Of a stretch of DNA of 64,000 nucleotides, positions 1 to 8,874 are shown piece after piece. The DNA comes from Psychrobacter sp. NZS113. GTDB taxonomy: Bacteria; Pseudomonadota; Gammaproteobacteria; Pseudomonadales; Moraxellaceae. Numbering within the stretch: the first letter of the stretch is position 1; each line of letters starts with the position of its first letter. The position numbers and the translations under genes are program-made. Location: NCBI RefSeq assembly GCF_015864825.1, contig NZ_JADYWL010000001.1, positions 372,001-436,000 of the forward strand, written 5' to 3'. Under the pieces are notes generated by a model. It searched no databases, was not told where the DNA came from, and saw only the letters and a program-made list of their open reading frames with translations.

Positions 1-777
1 AATGCCCCAATCAAAGCGTGTCTCAATATGATGGGTAAACTCCGGGGTCTTGCCAAAACGCCAATCCCAATTCGCCATCTGCTGATAGTATTTATTCAAA
101 CTAGGCTGCTTGGATAGACTGGCTTCATCTAGCGCTTCTACTGGTGCAGTGTCGCCGTAATACTCACAAAACGCCTCGATAATCGCATCAGACAGCGTGT
201 CATGATTGATGTTTTTATTAAACTCAACCAAGTTAGCGACGCGAGCACGGACGGACTTAATACCTTTGGCTTTTAGCTTAAGTGGATGCGGGTTGAGATA
301 ATCGCCCAGCTTTTGCATGTTGGCATTGACGAGTAATGTCCCGTGATGAAAGCTGCGATCCGCTGAATGCTTAAAGGCACTACCTGAGATTTTTTTATCA
401 CCTACTTGCATATCATTACGCCCAGATAAATCAGCATCTATGCCTAACTTTTTCAGAGCATTAATGATGATGGTAAAGTTTGCTTCTTGGTCGTAGTCGT
501 CTTTAGGTGATAAAAAGGTAAAGTTGGTATTGCCCAAGTCATGAAACACTGCACCGCCGCCACTCTGACGCCGCGCCAAAAACACATCATCGGCTTCCAT
601 CTTATCGATTTTGCATTCTACCCACGGATTCTGCGAGCGTCCGATAACTACGGTCTCAGAGTTACGCCATAGAAACAGCGTGTGCGAGTCGGGATTGAGG
701 GTATTAAATATCCAATCCTCGGTCGCGAGGTTAAACCAAGGGTTGGTCACGGCAGATTTTAAGATACGCAGTTTCAT
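1..777 (-). CDS. lplA: Lipoate-protein ligase A (3' end beyond window)
   Basis: Minus-strand gene starting at an ATG at 775-777 and open to the left edge, so the C-terminus is missing; 259 codons are visible. The family activates free lipoate with ATP and attaches it to lysines of 2-oxoacid dehydrogenase E2 subunits and GcvH. The visible part has the family hallmarks: an N-terminus like MKLRILKS, the RRQSGGGAVFHD motif at residues 69-80 (lipoyl-AMP binding), a GRNDMQVGDKKISGSA block, and a HHGTLLV strand. The E. coli enzyme is about 338 residues, so roughly a quarter is probably outside. Recognition is by motif; the family is secure, and the exact substrate preference (lipoate versus octanoate) cannot be told. 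Confidence 0.93.
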   Translation of the reverse strand, partial: MKLRILKSAVTNPWFNLATEDWIFNTLNPDSHTLFLWRNSETVVIGRSQNPWVECKIDKMEADDVFLARRQSGGGAVFHDLGNTNFTFLSPKDDYDQEANFTIIINALKKLGIDADLSGRNDMQVGDKKISGSAFKHSADRSFHHGTLLVNANMQKLGDYLNPHPLKLKAKGIKSVRARVANLVEFNKNINHDTLSDAIIEAFCEYYGDTAPVEALDEASLSKQPSLNKYYQQMANWDWRFGKTPEFTHHIETRFDWGI

Positions 778-1109
778 TGTTTATCCTTTTGAGTAGAAGG
801 TTATTTATTAGGTTTTATGAATTGGCTTTTATAAATAAGTATTATCATTCTTACCGATGCGAATTTTGAATTCAACGGGTGAGTAAAGAATGTATGGACT
901 TCATTTTAGATAAGGTAAATTTATAAACAAAAGTGAGTGATGAGTATAGAAAAATAATCCCTTTTAAGCGATTAAAAAGTTATCATCGTGGTATTTTTTT
1001 ACGATATAACCTTTTTAACGACTGAGACCTTTTATAACGGTACATTTATCATAAATGACCATTTTTTATAAATAGAAAACAGCCGTCCCATGCTTGATAG
1101 GATTTTTTC
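778..1109. other. Intergenic region with a long imperfect hairpin
   Basis: This 332-bp divergent spacer separates lplA (minus) from the EamA transporter (plus) and must hold both promoters. It is AT-rich and contains no ORF I would believe. The only structure seen is an imperfect inverted repeat, 972-989 against 1001-1018 (arms like TTAAAAAGTTATCATCGT), with a T-rich 11-nt loop. It is not followed by a clean T-run, so I do not call it a terminator. It could be a regulator site or a remnant of a mobile element. Confidence 0.4.
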
Positions 1110-2006
1110 ATGACTAACCGCGACCTCATTATTTTCATCACGCTGTCCTTTATGTGGTCGCTGTCTTTTATATTTTATCGCGTGGGCGTGCCGGAGTTTG
1201 GCTCGTTGACCTTTGCCAGTTTACGGGTCATATTTGCTGGATTGGTCATGCTGATTTTTGTATTAATTAGCAAGAAAAACAGAGAAGGTATCCGCGAAAA
1301 TTGGAAAGTGTTGGCGCTTGTTGGATTATTCTCCGCTGCCGTGCCGTTTATACTGTTTTCTTTTTCTGCACGTTCGGTGAATGCAGGTGTCTTGGCAGTG
1401 CTCAATGCTTCTGTACCGATGCTGAGTGGATTTATCGCCAGTACGTTCTTTAAAGACAGACTGTCAAAAAAGCAAATTTTGGGCCTCATTATTGGTGTTA
1501 TCGGCGTGGTAATTTTGATGAGTGAGAGTTTGTTTGGTGGGCAGGATTCGACGTCGGGTTCGAGTCTGTTGCCGATGGGTTATGGGTTATTGGCCTGTGT
1601 TGGTTATGCGCTAGGGGCGAACATTACTAGGAATTACTTGAATGATGTCTCTCCAGTGGCGATTACCGCCGGGTCACTCATCATTGCCAGTGTGATTATG
1701 CTGCCAGTTGCAATATATGAGTTCCCTTATGGCAAGAGTATCAGTGCTCAGGCTTGGGTTTCTGTTATCTGTATTGGTGTGTTTTCTACCGCCATTGCGC
1801 TGATTTTTATGAATCAATTAATCAAAAGTATCGGCCCTATGAGAGCGACGAGTATTACGCTAGTGATTCCCATTTTTGCGATTATTTTGGGTTATTTATT
1901 ACTGGGTGAAGCGTTGGATACACCAGCCATTATCGGTTCGGTAGTGATATTGTTTGGGACATATTTGTCTTTAGAGTTGTCTGTTACTAGGATGATAAAG
2001 TCGTAA
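1110..2006 (+). CDS. EamA/DMT-family small-molecule exporter
   Basis: 298-residue integral membrane protein of the drug/metabolite transporter superfamily. The hydropathy by eye gives about ten membrane segments arranged as two EamA repeats (roughly residues 5-140 and 150-290), each starting with a pattern like FMWSLSFIFYRVG and ending in an LLGE-type motif (LLLGEALDTPAIIG near the C-terminus). Proteins of this family export amino acids, purines or other metabolites through the inner membrane, but the substrate cannot be read from the sequence. Transcribed away from lplA and convergent with the lipoprotein gene that ends at 2039; no terminator is visible in the 32-bp gap. Confidence 0.88.
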   Translation: MTNRDLIIFITLSFMWSLSFIFYRVGVPEFGSLTFASLRVIFAGLVMLIFVLISKKNREGIRENWKVLALVGLFSAAVPFILFSFSARSVNAGVLAVLNASVPMLSGFIASTFFKDRLSKKQILGLIIGVIGVVILMSESLFGGQDSTSGSSLLPMGYGLLACVGYALGANITRNYLNDVSPVAITAGSLIIASVIMLPVAIYEFPYGKSISAQAWVSVICIGVFSTAIALIFMNQLIKSIGPMRATSITLVIPIFAIILGYLLLGEALDTPAIIGSVVILFGTYLSLELSVTRMIKS

Positions 2007-2038
2007 ATTATGTACGGAATAATGTGTGTATTTTGGCT

Positions 2039-3190
2039 TTATTGAGCATTGTCATCCACACAAATAATGCCATTCAAACAATTTCTATTTTGAGTGACGG
2101 TCCATGGCGATGATAGCTCTAATGCTTTATGCAATTGATAAGGTGTGATATTTCGCTCGTCTATTTTACGACCGTTTTCATCTTTGTCAGGTATAGGGTA
2201 TCGCTTAAGGCGTTCGGTATCGGACTGATCCATAAATATCAAAAACTCTTGCACATTTTTAGCCAGTTTACTATCAGAGCGTTGAGACAGTTGCACCATC
2301 AGTTGCTCGTTATCTGAGTCATAGAATTCGCGCATTTCTTCATCTGTCCACTGAGTATTCTCTGAGCCAAAGAACAGTAGATAACGATATACATTGAATA
2401 ATGATTCGGCATCGTTATAAAAGATACTCTGTGGATACTGGTGCATGAAATCTTCCCAAAAGACAGTACGTTCAACTAAATCCTCAAAAGAAAAGGCAAT
2501 CGCTGCATCAAACCAAAATATTCCTTGGTTGTCTTGAGCCAGTCGTTGGATAAAGGCCGCTTGATCCTCAGGTAAGTATGGAATGAATATATCTGCCATG
2601 GCCGTTAAGTCGTGATGAAACTCATAATCACCTTCACCCAAATAGCGCACGCTAACGTCAGACTTACTCCGTATTAAACTCACCAAATATCGTACATGAG
2701 GGTTCACTGCTTTTAATTGCGCTACAGTGATGGTTTGCCCTTGTTCAATAGTGCGCATTAAGGCATAAAATGCGCTGTCGTCTATAGCGCTATCAACGCT
2801 CAGAAAACGGGTATACATCGCCTGATACTCTGCCAGCCATTGCAATATTTCAGCGTTATTGGCCACTGGCAAGCAAGCGGTTAACTGGTGCTGAACCGCA
2901 TGAATGTCTTCGATTTCATTTTTATTGTTGATAGCATCTATCGTGTCATTCAGCTTGCTACAAATCAGTCGCTCTTTTAATGTTTCTTCCGATAGCTCCA
3001 CCAATGCCTTAGTGAGTTCTTTCGGCGTCTTTGCTTCTGCGACAGGCTGTGTGCTTTGGATGGTCGTTGATTGTGCTTCTGATGAGGTGGCTTTATCAGA
3101 AGGAGGCTGGCACGCCGTCATACCGAACAGTAGACTCGAACTTATAATAAGCGGTAGTTTTTTGTTTTGGATAAGTGATAACGACTTCAT
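2039..3190 (-). CDS. Hypothetical lipoprotein, paralogue A
   Basis: 383-residue secreted lipoprotein of unknown function. The N-terminus is a lipoprotein signal: MKSLSLIQNKK, a hydrophobic stretch, then the lipobox FGMTAC with Cys27, followed by a Ser/Thr/Gln-rich linker to about residue 70. The rest is a soluble, mostly helical-looking domain with conserved blocks shared with the neighbouring gene at 3279-4664: the CLPVANNAEI segment, DLTAMADIFIPYLPEDQAAFIQR, and the C-terminal NRNCLNGIICVD. The shared pairs of cysteines suggest disulphides in the periplasm. The two genes lie head to tail 88 bp apart and are evidently an old tandem duplication. I do not recognise a named domain. Confidence 0.75.
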   Translation of the reverse strand: MKSLSLIQNKKLPLIISSSLLFGMTACQPPSDKATSSEAQSTTIQSTQPVAEAKTPKELTKALVELSEETLKERLICSKLNDTIDAINNKNEIEDIHAVQHQLTACLPVANNAEILQWLAEYQAMYTRFLSVDSAIDDSAFYALMRTIEQGQTITVAQLKAVNPHVRYLVSLIRSKSDVSVRYLGEGDYEFHHDLTAMADIFIPYLPEDQAAFIQRLAQDNQGIFWFDAAIAFSFEDLVERTVFWEDFMHQYPQSIFYNDAESLFNVYRYLLFFGSENTQWTDEEMREFYDSDNEQLMVQLSQRSDSKLAKNVQEFLIFMDQSDTERLKRYPIPDKDENGRKIDERNITPYQLHKALELSSPWTVTQNRNCLNGIICVDDNAQ

Positions 3191-3235
3191 TTTTTATTTC
3201 TATACCTGTAGCAGGAAAGAGTGAGTAGGGCATGC

Positions 3236-3249
3236 CCTAACAGTCTAAC
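3236..3249. promoter_or_regulatory. 14-bp perfect palindrome upstream of lipoprotein A
   Basis: TAGGGCATGCCCTA is a perfect 14-bp dyad, 46 bp upstream of the lipoprotein A start. Its half-site matches the outer ends of the mobile elements at 20978 and 62474 (both begin TAGGGC followed by A/G-T), so it could be two element ends left side by side after excision. It could equally be an operator. The sequence is seen directly; the interpretation is open. Confidence 0.35.
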
Positions 3250-3278
3250 AGACCCTAATAAATCAGCCATCTTGTATT

Positions 3279-4664
3279 TTATTTTAGGGCAAGCTCACAG
3301 TCTTCTAAACTCTCATAGACATTTTTGTATACATCTCTGTTGCTATAAATATCAATATTTGGGTTCTGGTGCCAATCAATGCTGAGGTTACATTCAAACT
3401 GCGAATACGCTTTTAGATTTGAAGGTTTGCAGCTTGACGCTTGCTCGGTAGACTCGGTGTCGAGTTCCCAAACTTGCAAGTCGCCTTCAAGCTGCATCGC
3501 TCCCTGCATAGCAGAAGGGCAGGCATAAGCGAAATCTGATGAGACGTCTAGGCTATCAAGGTCTATCTGGTCAGTGCAAGAAATACCATTTAGGCAATCT
3601 CTATCATGCCGCACATCCCAAGGAGAGGGTATTTGTAATACTTGGTGTAATTGATAACGCACTTTGGACCAATCATGTATTTCATAACCATCTTCATCTG
3701 TGCTAGGTACAGGATATTTAGTCTGTCGTTCGCTATCGGGTAACGCCAAGAAGCCAAGAAAAAGCTGAGCATTTTTGGCTAGTATACTGTTGGGACGCTT
3801 GGCTAAATCAAGCATGATTTTTTTATAATTAGGTTCCATAAACTGATGTATAGCGTCATCTGTCCACTGTGTATTGTCTGCGCCATAGAAAAGCACATAG
3901 CGATATAAGTTTAATAACGACTTGGCATCTTTTACAGCGTAGCCATTTGGATACTGCTGTATATAATGCTCCCAAAATGTTGCACGTTCGACCAACTCTT
4001 GAAAAGTAGTAGTCACCGATGCATCCATCCAAAAACTCTCTTGATTGTCCTGTGCCATACGCTGGATAAATGCTGCTTGGTCATTCCGTAGATAAGGTAT
4101 AAATATGTTTACCATCGCTAGCATATCATGATCAAATGAAAATAGACCTTCTCCCAAGTCACGGAATCTCACATCGGCACCACTTTGTATTAGCCCAATC
4201 AAGTATTGTGCACGTGGGCTTAGGGTCGCTAGCTGCTTTGATGTTACGTTTCCTTCATAATATAAGTCATAGACAATGCTGTTAAAGTTTTCATCGTCTA
4301 TATCAATATCACCTACTAAAAACTGTTTATACATTGACTCATAATTGCTCAATAATTCCATTACTTCAGCATTGCTGGCCGTCGGTAAGCAAGCATCGAG
4401 TTGCTTTTGAATGGCGTAAATATCTTCAATCTTGCTAGTGCCATCCACTGTTTGCATTGTCTGATTCAGCTGTACACAAGTTTTTGCATCTACGCCTAAG
4501 CTCTTTTTACTAGGCTCAAGTTTCTCTACGACCGTTGGTGTGTTTGATTCTTCAACAGCTTGTGTTTGATCTGATGGGATATTCGAGGTTGGCTGGCATG
4601 CAGTAACAGTGATAACGAGCAGTAAGCTTGCAACTATGATGAATGACACTTGATTCTTTTGCAC
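3279..4664 (-). CDS. Hypothetical lipoprotein, paralogue B
   Basis: 461-residue lipoprotein, paralogous over most of its length to the gene at 2039-3190. The signal peptide ends in VITVTAC (lipobox Cys23), followed by a low-complexity linker and then the common domain: ACLPTASNAEVM, DHDMLAMVNIFIPYLRNDQAAFIQR, a WTDD block, and RDCLNGISC. It differs by a C-terminal extension of about 75 residues containing three more cysteines (CPSAMQG, SSCKPS, FECNLSIDW), absent from paralogue A. The 445-bp spacer upstream must carry its promoter. The likely site of action is the periplasmic face of a membrane. Function is unknown. Confidence 0.75.
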   Translation of the reverse strand: MQKNQVSFIIVASLLLVITVTACQPTSNIPSDQTQAVEESNTPTVVEKLEPSKKSLGVDAKTCVQLNQTMQTVDGTSKIEDIYAIQKQLDACLPTASNAEVMELLSNYESMYKQFLVGDIDIDDENFNSIVYDLYYEGNVTSKQLATLSPRAQYLIGLIQSGADVRFRDLGEGLFSFDHDMLAMVNIFIPYLRNDQAAFIQRMAQDNQESFWMDASVTTTFQELVERATFWEHYIQQYPNGYAVKDAKSLLNLYRYVLFYGADNTQWTDDAIHQFMEPNYKKIMLDLAKRPNSILAKNAQLFLGFLALPDSERQTKYPVPSTDEDGYEIHDWSKVRYQLHQVLQIPSPWDVRHDRDCLNGISCTDQIDLDSLDVSSDFAYACPSAMQGAMQLEGDLQVWELDTESTEQASSCKPSNLKAYSQFECNLSIDWHQNPNIDIYSNRDVYKNVYESLEDCELALK

Positions 4665-4993
4665 AGACTACATCCTCTTAACATGCCGTAAAATATAAAT
4701 ATTTATAGTTTAAAATAAGTTCTCATAGACAAATAATAGAACTATTGTTTGCTTATGGTGATTTTACCCTTTAATAGGCTGTCGAGATAGTAGGTATTGT
4801 CCTTTATTAAATAAATATAAAGCAGTGTTTCTGTTTGTAAAGTTTACTTGAATAATAACGGACACTCCCTATAAAGATAACGGTCGTTCAATATGCATCT
4901 TTGCTTAGCGAATAGGCAATAATATATTCTATTGACCCATTACTATTGATTCAATAGCTCGCAATTTTTCACAGTTCTAAGCCAGTTATTTGC

Positions 4994-5053
4994 GAGCACT
5001 TTAACTAATAGTTGAGAACTCTAATGAATAGTCGAGCACTTTAATTAATAGTA
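4994..5053. repeat. Three tandem 20-bp direct repeats upstream of the ene-reductase gene
   Basis: Three adjacent copies of a 20-bp unit, at 4994-5013, 5014-5033 and 5034-5053, with consensus GAGCACTTTAATTAATAGTT; the middle copy differs at several positions. The array ends 56 bp before the ATG at 5110. A period of 20 bp is close to two helical turns, which would put three protein sites on one face of the DNA. The surrounding 4665-5109 spacer is AT-rich and otherwise shows no gene. Confidence 0.8.
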
Positions 5054-5109
5054 ATGAACCTCATAATAAATTACACCAACTTATAACGACAAACATAATA
5101 AGGCATAAC

Positions 5110-6213
5110 ATGGCACACGATAATTTATTTGAACCCGTAAAAATGGGCACGCAAACGCTAAAAAACCGCATCATTATGGCGCCATTGACGCGCCTGCGTT
5201 CAGTAGAGCCTGGTGATGTACCTACTGTACTTGCTAGCGAGTATTATTCACAGCGTGCTAGCTCAGGCCTTGTGATTACTGAAGCGACGCAAGTTTCTTT
5301 TCAAGCGAAAGGCTATGCAGGTGCACCTGGCGTTCATACCCAAGACCAAATCACCGCATGGAAAGCCATCGTTGATAATGTCCATGCCAAGGGTGGCAAG
5401 ATTGTGGTACAGCTATGGCATACCGGTCTGGTCTCGCATGAGAGCGTACAGCCGGATGGCAAAGCACCAATCTCTGCCTCTGATGTCCATGTCGGTATAC
5501 GTACCTCGTTGCGTGATAGCAATAACCAAGCTATCCGTGTTGAAGCAACGACGCCACGCCCAGCCACACTTGATGAAATCAAGCAAGTCATCGCTGACTT
5601 TGCACAAGCGACCAAAAATGCCAAAGAAGCGGGCTTTGATGGGGTTGAGATTCATGGTGCCCATGGTTATCTATTGCATCAATTCTGGGTTGAGCAAACC
5701 AACCAGCGTACTGACGAATATGGAGGTAGCCGTGAGAACCGTGCACGCCTAACACTAGATGTCATCGACGCCTGTGTAGATGCTTGGGATGCAGATCATG
5801 TCGGTATTCGTATTTCACCGCTTGGTACATTTAATAATGTAGAGGCTGGCTATAATGAAGACGAAAATATCTGGTTGATCGAGCAGATTAACAAACGCGG
5901 CATCATGTATTTGCATCTATCAGAGCCTGACTGGGCTGGTGGTACGCCTTATAGCGATGGATTCCGTCAGCGCGTCCGTGCGGCTTTTGATAACTTGATT
6001 ATCGCTGCTGGTGGTTATACTGCCGAAAAAGCAGAGAAAAACGTTAAAGCAGGCTACATCGATGCTGTTGCTTTTGGTCGTGACTATATTGCCAATCCTG
6101 ACTTGGTTGAGCGTATCCGTGAAGGCGCTGCGCTAAATGAGCAGCATCCTGACAGCTTTTATGGCGGCGGTGCTGAAGGTTATACCGACTATCCGTTCTT
6201 AAACCAAGCGTAG
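5110..6213 (+). CDS. nemA: Alkene reductase, Old Yellow Enzyme family (NemA-like)
   Basis: 367-residue FMN-dependent ene-reductase, close in length to E. coli NemA (365). It reduces activated C=C bonds such as N-ethylmaleimide and enones, and often nitro compounds, with NADPH in the cytoplasm. Features seen: the N-terminal MAPLTRLR motif, [11 protein letters not shown], the active-site block [14 protein letters not shown] (about residues 178-191) carrying the substrate-binding histidines, [14 protein letters not shown] after it, and a C-terminal [17 protein letters not shown] phosphate-binding segment typical of the TIM barrel. In E. coli this gene is controlled by the NemR repressor; no regulator gene is adjacent here, but tandem repeats lie just upstream. 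The nemA name is by family resemblance. Confidence 0.9.
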   Translation: MAHDNLFEPVKMGTQTLKNRIIMAPLTRLRSVEPGDVPTVLASEYYSQRASSGLVITEATQVSFQAKGYAGAPGVHTQDQITAWKAIVDNVHAKGGKIVVQLWHTGLVSHESVQPDGKAPISASDVHVGIRTSLRDSNNQAIRVEATTPRPATLDEIKQVIADFAQATKNAKEAGFDGVEIHGAHGYLLHQFWVEQTNQRTDEYGGSRENRARLTLDVIDACVDAWDADHVGIRISPLGTFNNVEAGYNEDENIWLIEQINKRGIMYLHLSEPDWAGGTPYSDGFRQRVRAAFDNLIIAAGGYTAEKAEKNVKAGYIDAVAFGRDYIANPDLVERIREGAALNEQHPDSFYGGGAEGYTDYPFLNQA

Positions 6214-6245
6214 TGTTTTATTAGTTAGATAAAAATAAGATCTGC

Positions 6246-6285
6246 AAAAAAGCCACCAGACAATTATTGTTTGGTGGCTTTTTTT
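6246..6285. terminator. Bidirectional terminator between nemA-like gene and pirin gene
   Basis: Strong hairpin with arms AGCCACCAGACAA (6251-6263) and TTGTTTGGTGGCT, flanked by A-run on the left and T-run (6279-6285) on the right, so it can stop transcription from both convergent genes. Confidence 0.9.
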
Positions 6286-6319
6286 GTGAATCGTGATAAA
6301 TGAATTTCGGCTACTTGAG

Positions 6320-7303
6320 CTATTTAATAAAATTACCCGTCTGATAATCTCGAAACGTTTGGCGCAGCTCTTCTTGCGTATTCATGACAAAAGGCCCATA
6401 GCCAGCCACTGGCTCACCAATAGGCTCACCGCTGAATAGCAAAAGCTTGATAGGATTTAATGTCGGTTCTTCAGAGATGGTAATAGAGCAGTGCAGCTCA
6501 ATGGTATCAGTATCAGGCGCTTGCTCATCTTGCATATCAGCACGATGTTGCGTAGGTGCCTCAAACTGAATCAAACTGCCTGCGCTCACAGGCATATTAT
6601 TTACCCGTAGTTCGCCTTCTTGCACTAGCAGCAGTGTATTGTGCGTATTGGGTATTTGTAGCGTCGTTGAACCAGAGGCATACAGCTCGATATTCCAGAC
6701 ATTAATGGGCGTAAAAGTACTGGCTGAACCTGTTACTCCTTGCCATTCGCCAGCGATGATGGCGGCTTTGCCAATAGTAGTTTGATTATCACCATCACTG
6801 TCGTCACTGTTATCTATCAAGTCAACGAGAGGTATCTCCGTCCGTTTGATACTTTGGTATTTTGGTTGGGTTAGTTTGTCTGCGCTCGGAAGATTGACCC
6901 ACATCTGCACCATACTAAAGACGCCGCCACGCTGTCCAAATGCTGCTGAATGAAACTCCTCATGCATGATGCCCCGTCCTGCGGTCATCCATTGCACATC
7001 ACCTTCTAAAATATCACCGCATCCACCGGTCGAGTCTGCATGACTGATTTCGCCTGAGTAGGCGATGGTGACCGTCTCAAAGCCTTTATGTGGATGCTCT
7101 CCAATACCATGTGGCTGTGACTTATAGTCAGGGTTTGGCTCAAAAACGGTGGGCACGCCATAATCGAATAACAAAAACGGGTCGGTATGCGTATAGTTAA
7201 AGTCGGCATTGTCATCGAGGTGGTTAATTAAGGTTTTTACATAGAAGCCATCACCCACCCAATACGGTGCTTTTTTACCATGAACGTTCTCAATCGGACG
7301 CAT
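6320..7303 (-). CDS. Pirin family protein
   Basis: 327-residue bicupin protein of the pirin family. The N-terminal cupin has the metal-binding signature HPHKGFETVTI and, further on, GDVQWMTAGRGIMHEEFH with the remaining His/Glu ligands. The C-terminal half has the Pirin_C pattern ending in PVAGYGPFVMNTQEELRQTFRDYQTG. Bacterial members have been described as quercetin dioxygenases or as modulators of central metabolism, but the physiological role is generally unknown. Starts at the ATG at 7301-7303 and converges on the ene-reductase gene with a shared terminator. Confidence 0.9.
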   Translation of the reverse strand: MRPIENVHGKKAPYWVGDGFYVKTLINHLDDNADFNYTHTDPFLLFDYGVPTVFEPNPDYKSQPHGIGEHPHKGFETVTIAYSGEISHADSTGGCGDILEGDVQWMTAGRGIMHEEFHSAAFGQRGGVFSMVQMWVNLPSADKLTQPKYQSIKRTEIPLVDLIDNSDDSDGDNQTTIGKAAIIAGEWQGVTGSASTFTPINVWNIELYASGSTTLQIPNTHNTLLLVQEGELRVNNMPVSAGSLIQFEAPTQHRADMQDEQAPDTDTIELHCSITISEEPTLNPIKLLLFSGEPIGEPVAGYGPFVMNTQEELRQTFRDYQTGNFIK

Positions 7304-7572
7304 GTATTACCTCGTAAGACGAAATATATTTTTACTACTTGTGAAGCAGTAATACCCAGCGATAGAATTATTACCTATTTTTATTCTAGCAGTTATTGAA
7401 CCTTTATTGAGTTAAAAGGCAACTTAAGTAGAATAAAAAATAAAGTCGTAATAATGCTGGCGTGTTCAGCAGGTTCTAAAAACATGCTCTAATACATGAT
7501 AAAAAATATTGAACACGACTGATTGTTAAACCGATTAATAGTCAAACAAATGAGTTGCTAAAAAATGAATCG

Positions 7573-8874
7573 TTAGACAATCTCGCCACTGACGAAGCCG
7601 CTCGCCCACGCCCATTGGAAATTATAACCACCAAGCCAGCCTGTGACATCGAGCACCTCACCGATGAAATACAGACCATCTTGCAAGTTACTCTGCATAG
7701 TCTTTGAGGATACTTCGTCTGTTTTGACACCGCCGCGCGTGACTTCAGCGGTACGATAGCCCTCGGTACCAGACGGCTTAAGTTGCCAACCATTTAGACT
7801 CGCACCAAGCTCTGCCAAACGCTCATCTTTAATATTAGCAAGCTCGGTATCTTTTATATCTTCCCACAGGTGAGTCTGTAGCGCAGTCAGTAGCTTTTTT
7901 GGTAATGCATTATCTGTATAGTCCGCCAACACCGTACGAATCAGCTGTTTGGGGTGTGATTTTTTATGGGTCAATAGGAGCGCTGTCGTATCTGTCTCTG
8001 GTAGCAGGTTAATGCTGATGGTTTCACCCGTATGCCAATAGTTGGATAGTTGCAGCATAGAAGGACCGGACAGTCCACGATGAGTGAACAGCAACGGTAA
8101 TTTAAAGGAGGTACGCTCGTTGCTAGCAATGACTGGCAAGCTAATACCTGACAATGCTCGAATTAGCTCACCTGTTTTATCAGTGAAGGTGAAAGGCACG
8201 AGACTGGCATCAGTCGGTATGAGTGTATGCCCAAACTGCTGTGCTAACTCGTAGCCCAAGCCGCTAGCGCCCATCGTTGGGATAGATAGTCCGCCAGTAG
8301 CGACGACTAGTGACTCACAGCGGTAGCCTGTCTGTGGCAGCTTGGTTTGATTTGCCGCCTCTTTTCTCTCTTGCTTTTCTTTTTTACTGAGTTGCTTGGT
8401 GGTCAATAATTGAAAACGAGCATTTTTATCGTGTTCGATGGTTTGCACACTTTCAATTTGAGCATTCAGCTTTACTTGCACGCCTGCTGCTGCACACTCA
8501 TCAAGGAGCATGCTCAAGATATCTTGAGCAGAGTCATCGCAAAACAGCTGACCGTGCTCACGCTCATGGTAAGGAATTTTATGCGCCTCAACCATACCGA
8601 TAAACTCCCAACTGGGATAACGGCTGAGGGCTGATTTGCAGAAATGCTGATTAGCACCAAGGAAGTGCTCAGGCTCGACGAAGTAATTGGTAAAGTTACA
8701 GCGGCCACCACCTGACATGAGGATTTTTTTGCCCGCTTTATTGGCATGATCTAATACCAGTACGCGGCGACCACGGCGACCCGCAGTGAGCGCACAGTAT
8801 AACCCTGACGCGCCAGCACCGATAATAATGACATCGTAGTGGGCGTATTGTGATGTATTGCGTTGATTGCTCAT
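7573..8874 (-). CDS. BaiN/HI0933-type NAD(P)/FAD-dependent oxidoreductase
   Basis: 433-residue flavoprotein of the HI0933/YhiN family. It starts with a Rossmann dinucleotide fold, VIIIGAGASGLYCALTAGRRG, followed by the family hallmark GKKILMSGGGRCNFTN near residue 50, and ends in the conserved GWLGGYNFQWAWASG block that closes the FAD site. The role of the family is uncertain; the clostridial BaiN member acts on bile acids, but most proteobacterial ones have no assigned substrate. It stands alone on the minus strand, 480 bp from acs, which is divergent. Confidence 0.88.
   Translation of the reverse strand: MSNQRNTSQYAHYDVIIIGAGASGLYCALTAGRRGRRVLVLDHANKAGKKILMSGGGRCNFTNYFVEPEHFLGANQHFCKSALSRYPSWEFIGMVEAHKIPYHEREHGQLFCDDSAQDILSMLLDECAAAGVQVKLNAQIESVQTIEHDKNARFQLLTTKQLSKKEKQERKEAANQTKLPQTGYRCESLVVATGGLSIPTMGASGLGYELAQQFGHTLIPTDASLVPFTFTDKTGELIRALSGISLPVIASNERTSFKLPLLFTHRGLSGPSMLQLSNYWHTGETISINLLPETDTTALLLTHKKSHPKQLIRTVLADYTDNALPKKLLTALQTHLWEDIKDTELANIKDERLAELGASLNGWQLKPSGTEGYRTAEVTRGGVKTDEVSSKTMQSNLQDGLYFIGEVLDVTGWLGGYNFQWAWASGFVSGEIV

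Noticed and set aside
7461-7517. CGTGTTCA...TGAACACG inverted repeat between the BaiN-like gene and pirin gene as a mobile element
   Set aside because: Only 8-bp arms 41 bp apart with no further similarity inside; chance cannot be excluded.
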